Source: CAZGXI01 sp964529715
Lineage (GTDB): Bacteria > Chloroflexota > Anaerolineae > Aggregatilineales > Ch27
Assembly: GCA_964529715.1 (NCBI GenBank)
Contig: CAZGXI010000025.1
Location: 1 to 64,000, forward strand
DNA: 64,000 nt
Reading direction: 5' to 3'
In this document: positions 59,387 through 64,000 of the stretch, piece by piece
Layout: the number at the start of each line of letters is the position of its first letter
Numbering within the stretch: the first letter of the stretch is position 1
The notes under the pieces: generated by a model
What the model saw: only the letters and a program-made list of their open reading frames with translations
The model's database searches: none
Told to the model about the DNA's origin: nothing
Position numbers and translations under genes: made by a program

Positions 59387-60325
59387 TCACTTCTTGATGA
59401 CCGCCGCAATGGCGCGCAGATCGGTGTGGGTCAGCGCCTCAGGACGCCACAGCACACTGTCCTCCGGATCATGTTCGGCGTGCTTTTTGCGCGCAATCGT
59501 TCGGCTGTTGGTGGCGTAGCAATACGCGCAGCCGAACAGACAGGTATCGTAGGCGCCAATGTCCACCGAGGCGAAGCAGCCGCATTCCCGGCGGGTTGGC
59601 TCGGCTTTCAGGTTATCGGCCAAGCCGGGCGCAAGCATCCGCACCAGGTCAGGATCGACGCAGCGGCTTTTTTGCACACCGTCAATCGCCAGCGCGTCGC
59701 CGCAGCATGTGTGGAGGCTCATATGGTGAGCCGACCCGATCTGTGCCAGTGCGCGGACGAGCGCCTGCTGTTCCGGCAGCGCCGGTTCCTGAAAGGTGAT
59801 GCCCGTTGCTTTTGCGACCGCGCCCAGATTGCGCTTCGTCTTGCCGTAAAGGGTGGTGAACGAAAATGTGCAGTGGTGGGTATACCCTTCCAGTTGGCAG
59901 GCGATGCGCTCGAACTGCTGCAAGTGATAGGCCGGGGGCGTGGCCGTGCTGAACACAATCGGGTCATAGCGCCAGCGCACCCGCGCCGGCGATACCCGAT
60001 CCGACAGGCGTTTGAAGGTGTCGATGGCAGCTTCAAAGGCCGGATTGTATGGCTCCAACGGCCTGGGATAGCCCAGCAGTGTGTAATGAAAGTAGTAGCG
60101 GTAGCCGCGCTCATCGAGTTCGTCGAGATAGGGGAGCAGCGGCGCAGGGTTGCGTGTCCAGAAGACCAGGGCGATGCAGTCTTCGGGCTTTAGGGAGACT
60201 TCAAAGACCTGTTCGTTATAGGGGTTGGCGATATGGCAATAACCCGCGCGTAGCCGGTTGACCAGCCAGGCGCTGTAAAACGCGGGAACGTCGGTCCGGC
60301 GGCTGCAACTGATGACGCGCGGCAT
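59387..60325 (-). CDS. DUF1848 protein with C-terminal Cys cluster
   Basis: A 312-residue protein of the DUF1848 family. The N-terminus PRVISCSRRTDVPAFYS is typical, and FWTRNP plus RYDPIVFST follow. Near the C-terminus CGCFASVDIGAYDTCLFGCAYC... includes a C-x3-C-x2-C motif (CLFGCAYC) like that of radical-SAM enzymes, so it probably holds an iron-sulfur cluster. Activity is unknown. The ATG at 60325 has AAAGGAAT upstream. Longer in-frame extensions to 60442 look unlikely. Confidence 0.85.
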   Translation of the reverse strand: MPRVISCSRRTDVPAFYSAWLVNRLRAGYCHIANPYNEQVFEVSLKPEDCIALVFWTRNPAPLLPYLDELDERGYRYYFHYTLLGYPRPLEPYNPAFEAAIDTFKRLSDRVSPARVRWRYDPIVFSTATPPAYHLQQFERIACQLEGYTHHCTFSFTTLYGKTKRNLGAVAKATGITFQEPALPEQQALVRALAQIGSAHHMSLHTCCGDALAIDGVQKSRCVDPDLVRMLAPGLADNLKAEPTRRECGCFASVDIGAYDTCLFGCAYCYATNSRTIARKKHAEHDPEDSVLWRPEALTHTDLRAIAAVIKK

Positions 60326-60503
60326 GGTATTCCTTTTCTGTATGCTAACCTTTCGTAAATCTATTTTATGAGAACTTTTGTTCTGATTCAAGATGCAAAT
60401 CGAAACTGACCGGGCCGACGATAGGCCGCCTTCACGCGGCATTGACAGCGCCGCTCGCCGCGCTTAAAATAGGCGGCATCGTTCACAGAGTAGGAGGGGT
60501 CAG

Positions 60504-60530
60504 GTGACCCGCAGCGCCGCCCAACGTTAG
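60504..60530 (+). CDS. Possible leader peptide upstream of the ABC-F gene
   Basis: GTG-ACC-CGC-AGC-GCC-GCC-CAA-CGT-TAG encodes eight residues (fMet-TRSAAQR). TAGGAGGGG (60491-60499) is an ideal ribosome-binding site 4-6 bases before the GTG, unusually strong for a stretch with no long gene. Stalling or speed of translation here could steer the downstream terminator. Confidence 0.4.
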   Translation: MTRSAAQR

Positions 60531-60616
60531 AGACGCCTCCCGCGCCTTCGATGACGTGGCGTGACTGCGCACGTTTGCTTCGCAGTTCCGTTGCATTTTT
60601 TCGTCTGAAAACCATG

Positions 60617-60645
60617 AGCCGCGGGCGGCCTGCCTGCGGCTTTTT
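60617..60645 (+). terminator. Terminator in the ABC-F leader (possible attenuator)
   Basis: AGCCGC (60617-60622) pairs with GCGGCT (60636-60641) around a 13-base GC-rich loop and ends in TTTTT. The loop sequence GCCTGCC can pair with GGCAGGC at about 60683-60689, giving a possible alternative fold that would prevent termination. Confidence 0.55.
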
Positions 60646-60722
60646 GATTCCCCGGCGTTCGATCCGCCACTCCTTCACTCCCGGCAGGCGGCCCCCGCAT
60701 TGATGAGGAAAGGATGCCTGCC

Positions 60723-62378
60723 ATGCTGACCGTCAGCCAGTTGAGCAAACGCTACGGCGACACGCTCGTTTTTAAAGATGTCAATCTTGTGGTCAATCCC
60801 GGCGAGCGCGTGGGGCTGATCGGGCCAAACGGCTGCGGCAAAACCACGCTGTTGCGTATCGTCGCGGGGGAAGAAGCGCCTACTTTCGGCGGCGTGCAGT
60901 TTGTCCCATCTGACCTGCGCCTCGGTTATCTACCGCAGGGGTTAGAACTGCCTCCCGGCGCGACCATCGGCGATGTGCTCTACCCGCAGGCGCGGCAGCT
61001 CGCTGTTCTGGAAGCCGAACTGGAAGAGTTAAGCGCGCGGCTGGCCGATTCGCCTGCTGACCGGCGCGCGCGCGATGCCTATGCCCGCGTGCTAGACCGG
61101 ATCGAACGGCTAGGGGCAGCTTACCAACCTGCTGCGCAAGAGCCGATTCTGGCCGGGTTAGGGCTGACCGACCTGAGTCTGGACGATCCAGCGGACAACT
61201 TAAGCGGCGGGCAAAAGACGCGCCTCGGCCTGGCGCGCGTGCTGCTGAACGATCCGCATCTGCTGCTGTTGGACGAGCCGACCAATCACCTGGACATTGC
61301 TGCCCTGGAATGGCTGGAACGCTGGCTGGTCGATTTCCCCGGCGCGGCGCTGATCGTCAGCCATGACCGCACCTTTCTCGACCGCACGGTGAGCCGCGTG
61401 GTCGCGTTCGATCCGTTCACGCTGACGGCGGCCAGTTATCCTGGCAACTACACCGCCTACATCGACGCAGTGGTAAAGGCGCGGGAGAAGCAGCGGGCGC
61501 AGTACCGCGATCAGGTAGTCGAGATCGAGCGGCTCAGGCGCGACGTGCAGCAGACGATGGCCCGCGCCGTGCGCAAGGAGAACGCCACCAGAGACAGCAC
61601 CCAGCGCCGCTATGCCAAGAAGGTCGCCAAGAGGGCCAAAGCGAAGGAAAAGCGCCTGGAACGTTACCTGGAAGATGACGCGCGCGTGGAAAAGCCCCGC
61701 CAGGGCTGGCAGATGAAGCTGGACTTTGCTGAGCTGCCTCCGGGCGGCCAAGATGTGCTGCGGCTGGAGGGTCTGGCCGTCGGCTACGACCCGCACGCGC
61801 CGCTGCTGCACGACATCGACCTGACGCTGCGTGCCGGGGAGCGTATCGCCTTGTTAGGGCCGAACGGCTGCGGCAAGACCACGTTGATCCGCACCATCGT
61901 GGGCGAGCTTCTGCCGCTGGCGGGGCGCATCCGGCTGGGAGCGAACATCCGTGTTGGCTACCTGGCCCAGGAGCAGGAGACCCTCAACCCGGACGATGAC
62001 GCCCTTTCGGCGCTGTTGGACATGGCGGAGATGAGCGAAACAGAGGCGCGTTCCTTTTTACACTATTTCCTGTTCAGCGGGGACGACGTGTTTGTGCCCA
62101 TCGCCGATCTGAGCTACGGCGAGCGCGCCCGGTTGATGCTGGCGCTGATGGCAGCGCAGGGCTGCAACCTGCTGATCCTGGACGAGCCGATCAATCACCT
62201 GGACGTGCCCTCGCGCGAACGGTTCGAGCAGGCCATGAGCGCCTACGCGGGCACGGTGCTGGCGGTGGTGCATGACCGCTATTTCGTAGACCGCTTTGCT
62301 ACCGGGGTTTGGGCAGCGGGGCACGGCACGGTCCGTCGTTACATTGACCGCGCCGAAGTGGCCCGCGCCGAGTTCTAA
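60723..62378 (+). CDS. ABC-F family ATPase
   Basis: A 551-residue soluble protein with two ATPase domains and no membrane part, so an ABC-F factor acting on the ribosome. Domain 1 has Walker A GPNGCGKTTLLR, signature LSGGQKTRL and Walker B LLLLDEPTNHLD. The charged interdomain linker (about 245-330) reaches the ribosome. Domain 2 has GPNGCGKTTLIR, an unusual signature LSYGERARL and DEPINHLD. Members rescue or protect ribosomes, some giving antibiotic resistance. Whether this is a resistance or housekeeping type cannot be told. ATG 60723 (MLTVSQ) fits, with GAGGAAAGG upstream. Confidence 0.93.
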   Translation: MLTVSQLSKRYGDTLVFKDVNLVVNPGERVGLIGPNGCGKTTLLRIVAGEEAPTFGGVQFVPSDLRLGYLPQGLELPPGATIGDVLYPQARQLAVLEAELEELSARLADSPADRRARDAYARVLDRIERLGAAYQPAAQEPILAGLGLTDLSLDDPADNLSGGQKTRLGLARVLLNDPHLLLLDEPTNHLDIAALEWLERWLVDFPGAALIVSHDRTFLDRTVSRVVAFDPFTLTAASYPGNYTAYIDAVVKAREKQRAQYRDQVVEIERLRRDVQQTMARAVRKENATRDSTQRRYAKKVAKRAKAKEKRLERYLEDDARVEKPRQGWQMKLDFAELPPGGQDVLRLEGLAVGYDPHAPLLHDIDLTLRAGERIALLGPNGCGKTTLIRTIVGELLPLAGRIRLGANIRVGYLAQEQETLNPDDDALSALLDMAEMSETEARSFLHYFLFSGDDVFVPIADLSYGERARLMLALMAAQGCNLLILDEPINHLDVPSRERFEQAMSAYAGTVLAVVHDRYFVDRFATGVWAAGHGTVRRYIDRAEVARAEF

Positions 62379-62500
62379 GGGGTTCAAAATTCGGAATGCG
62401 ACTTAAAACGCACAACGTCCCTCCTCTGTGGCGCAGAAAAGGTGGTGCGACTATGATCGTAGCCGCAGTGCATTCATAACGCCACGAGGAGGCGCGCAGC

Positions 62501-63781
62501 GTGGAGATTCGCAATATCCGTTGGCCTGCCGAGCAGGAGGCGATTGCCGAACACATCCGCCTGGTGCACGGCCCCGGCGACAGCGATCTGCTGATGCGCT
62601 GGTACGGGCACTATCCCGGTTTTGATTCCCGTGACTGCTTCGTGATCGAGGGCGACCAGGGGGAGATCGCTGCCCATACCATGTTGATCCCGCGCCTGAT
62701 CCAGATCGGAGAGGCAAAGGTGCCGTCCAGCGAGATCGGCGTGGTGGGCACGCTGGAAACCTATCGCGGGCGCGGCTATGCTCATGCCCTGATCGAGCGT
62801 GCCCTGGAGCGCATGACCGAGCGCGGTGACGTGTTGGGGCTGATCCTGGGTATCCCCAACTTTTATGAGCAGTGGGGTTACGAATATGCCGTTGGGCTGT
62901 ATCTGACCAGTTACGAATCCGAGATCGAAACCGAACGGGCGCTCACGGCGGGCAAGTGGGACCTCGTCCGGCATAGCCAGCAGCGCCGCACCGCCGCTTA
63001 CCTGGGGATGCGTGGGCGCGAGGTGGTGGTGCGTCCTTTCTACAACGGCGACCTGGAGTCTGTTGCCGCGCTGTATGATGTTGAGGCGGCGCGTGGGCAC
63101 TACCTGATCGGGCGTGACCTCAAGACGTGGGCGTGGCAGTTGACCTACCTGGCCGATGTGGGTCGCTATGAGCCGGATGATTTCCTGGTAGCGGAGGCTG
63201 AGGGGAACGTTCTGGGCTACGTGCGCGTGGTCAGTCGAGGACAGGTCAACTGGTTCACCGGTAACGAGGCGGCCAATTTCTCGATGATCGAGAGCGCCGG
63301 AGACGACGCTGATGCGACCGAAGCATTGCTGGCCGCCGTCGCCCAGTTCGCCAGGGATTTCGACGCGCCGCGCATCGGTGTGCACGTTCATCCCGAAAGC
63401 CAGATGATGCGCCATATCCTGGCGCATGGCGGGACGCGCCGGGATTTTACTGGGGCGGCTTTTTTGCGGCTGCACGATCTGCCTGGCCTGATGAACCTGC
63501 TCGGCCCTACCCTGGAAATCCGATTGGAAGGCTCCCCCTTCGCTGGGCGCGGCTGCCAGCTTTACATCGCCAGCGAGAATGCCGAGACGTCTATTCTGCT
63601 GGGCGAGGGGCGCGACGAGGTCGCGCTGGAAGCGCCGGCAGTGGACCTGGTGCGGCTCTTCACCGGCTGGTTTGGCATCGATGATCTATCGAGCGATTGC
63701 TACGACAAACGTCACCGTGCCCTGTTGCGTGTCCTGTTTCCCAAGCGTGAGCCGCGCATCGGTATGGCGGACATTTTGTAA
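62501..63781 (+). CDS. Eis-like GNAT acetyltransferase
   Basis: A 426-residue protein with an N-terminal GNAT domain (about 1-150) whose acetyl-CoA loop is VVGTLETYRGRGYAHAL, a second GNAT-like domain (about 180-300; LVAEAEGNVLGYVRV) and a C-terminal SCP2-like domain (about 310-425). This three-domain plan is that of Eis-type N-acetyltransferases. The substrate (aminoglycosides, proteins or small amines) is not predictable. The GTG at 62501 has GAGGAGG 9 bases upstream. It follows the ABC-F gene after about 120 bases and may share its transcript. Confidence 0.88.
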   Translation: MEIRNIRWPAEQEAIAEHIRLVHGPGDSDLLMRWYGHYPGFDSRDCFVIEGDQGEIAAHTMLIPRLIQIGEAKVPSSEIGVVGTLETYRGRGYAHALIERALERMTERGDVLGLILGIPNFYEQWGYEYAVGLYLTSYESEIETERALTAGKWDLVRHSQQRRTAAYLGMRGREVVVRPFYNGDLESVAALYDVEAARGHYLIGRDLKTWAWQLTYLADVGRYEPDDFLVAEAEGNVLGYVRVVSRGQVNWFTGNEAANFSMIESAGDDADATEALLAAVAQFARDFDAPRIGVHVHPESQMMRHILAHGGTRRDFTGAAFLRLHDLPGLMNLLGPTLEIRLEGSPFAGRGCQLYIASENAETSILLGEGRDEVALEAPAVDLVRLFTGWFGIDDLSSDCYDKRHRALLRVLFPKREPRIGMADIL

Positions 63782-64000
63782 GTTCAAAGTTCAGCGTGCC
63801 GCGTTTTGAATTCAAGTCGTCCGGTCAGGCGTATACTTCCGGGGTAGATAAAGCAACCTAGAACTCAGCGTGTGTTTAAAACCCTACGCATCAGCCAGAG
63901 ATGGCGTTGGGCAACGGCTGTGGTCCTCGCTCCAACCCCTTTTCCTCAGGACGAGGGGCTTAAGAAGCTAGTGCTTTCCCCGCTCCATGAGGGAGAGGGG
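63782..64000. other. Right-edge intergenic region
   Basis: No gene seen. TATACT near 63833 could be a promoter box. The last 70 bases (CCAACCCC.. ACGAGGGGC.. CCCCGCTCC.. GGAGAGGGG) have the look of a GC-rich dispersed repeat cut off by the window end. Confidence 0.35.

Larger units (their letters stand above)
60326..60722. promoter_or_regulatory. Leader region of the ABC-F gene
   Basis: About 400 bases. The plus-strand leader holds a short reading frame with a strong ribosome-binding site (60492-60530), a smaller hairpin (ACTGCG/CGCAGT near 60565-60590), then the terminator at 60617-60645 and the ABC-F ribosome-binding site GAGGAAAGG. This order is the classic layout of translation-dependent attenuation before antibiotic-responsive ABC-F genes. 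Confidence 0.5.

Noticed and set aside
1..64000. CRISPR arrays, tRNA or rRNA genes, integrases, transposases, prophage or defence islands
   Set aside because: None seen on reading both strands: no regular spacer repeats, no T-arm motifs in a cloverleaf context, and no transposase or integrase signatures among the proteins.

Overview
The window is a GC-rich, densely coded bacterial segment. Its content suggests a Chloroflexota bacterium, probably near Anaerolineae: very long multi-GAF histidine kinases, PATAN/DUF4388 and DUF3160 proteins, secreted SH3b proteins, DUF3048 lipoproteins and MA-clan peptidases, and an acyl-ACP-reductase-like enzyme. This assignment is inferred from gene content; no rRNA or tRNA gene was seen. 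About 47 protein genes are called. One of them, a partial gene at 1..1354, runs off the left edge with no stop codon in view.

Layout. 1-4.6 kb: a secreted von Willebrand A-like protein (partial), glycerol kinase and a CorA-type Mg2+ transporter, all on the minus strand. 4.6-10 kb: a GAF-GAF-PAS histidine kinase followed by a large unrecognised helical protein. 10-16.7 kb: a CheR-like methyltransferase with TPRs, a tandem thioredoxin, and a compact five-gene minus-strand operon encoding PATAN protein, MglA-like GTPase, alpha/beta hydrolase, V4R sensor domain and beta-helix hexapeptide protein. 17-28.3 kb: cell-surface and signalling genes (DUF3048 lipoprotein, EVE protein, DUF3160 protein, SH3b protein, membrane Ser/Thr kinase, MA-type peptidase, acyl-ACP-reductase-like protein). 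28.6-39.6 kb: a signalling island with a REC-degenerate GGDEF protein, a 2825-residue histidine kinase carrying about 13 GAF domains, a CheY-like receiver, and a pseudo-hydrolase in which the catalytic serine is alanine.

39.7-45.1 kb: a TPP-riboswitch-controlled thiamine operon (thiamine pyrophosphokinase, thiamine-binding small protein, ABC permease, DegV, substrate-binding lipoprotein, ABC ATPase, DUF402), with a good promoter, an aptamer, a terminator hairpin placed before the true thiN start, and an end terminator. 45-64 kb: mostly housekeeping genes: universal stress protein, DUF2085 membrane protein, sugar epimerase, MurJ, exonuclease VII, a second MA-type peptidase, FabI, D-2-hydroxyacid dehydrogenase, a Nudix/UbiB/ArsA operon, a DUF1848 Fe-S protein, an ABC-F ATPase preceded by an apparent leader peptide plus terminator, and an Eis-like acetyltransferase.

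The points most worth a second look are the PATAN-GTPase-hydrolase-V4R-hexapeptide operon, the Ala94 pseudo-hydrolase paralogous to the hydrolase of that operon, the 13-GAF kinase, the possible attenuator before the ABC-F gene, and a family of short perfect palindromes scattered between genes, with one inside murJ.
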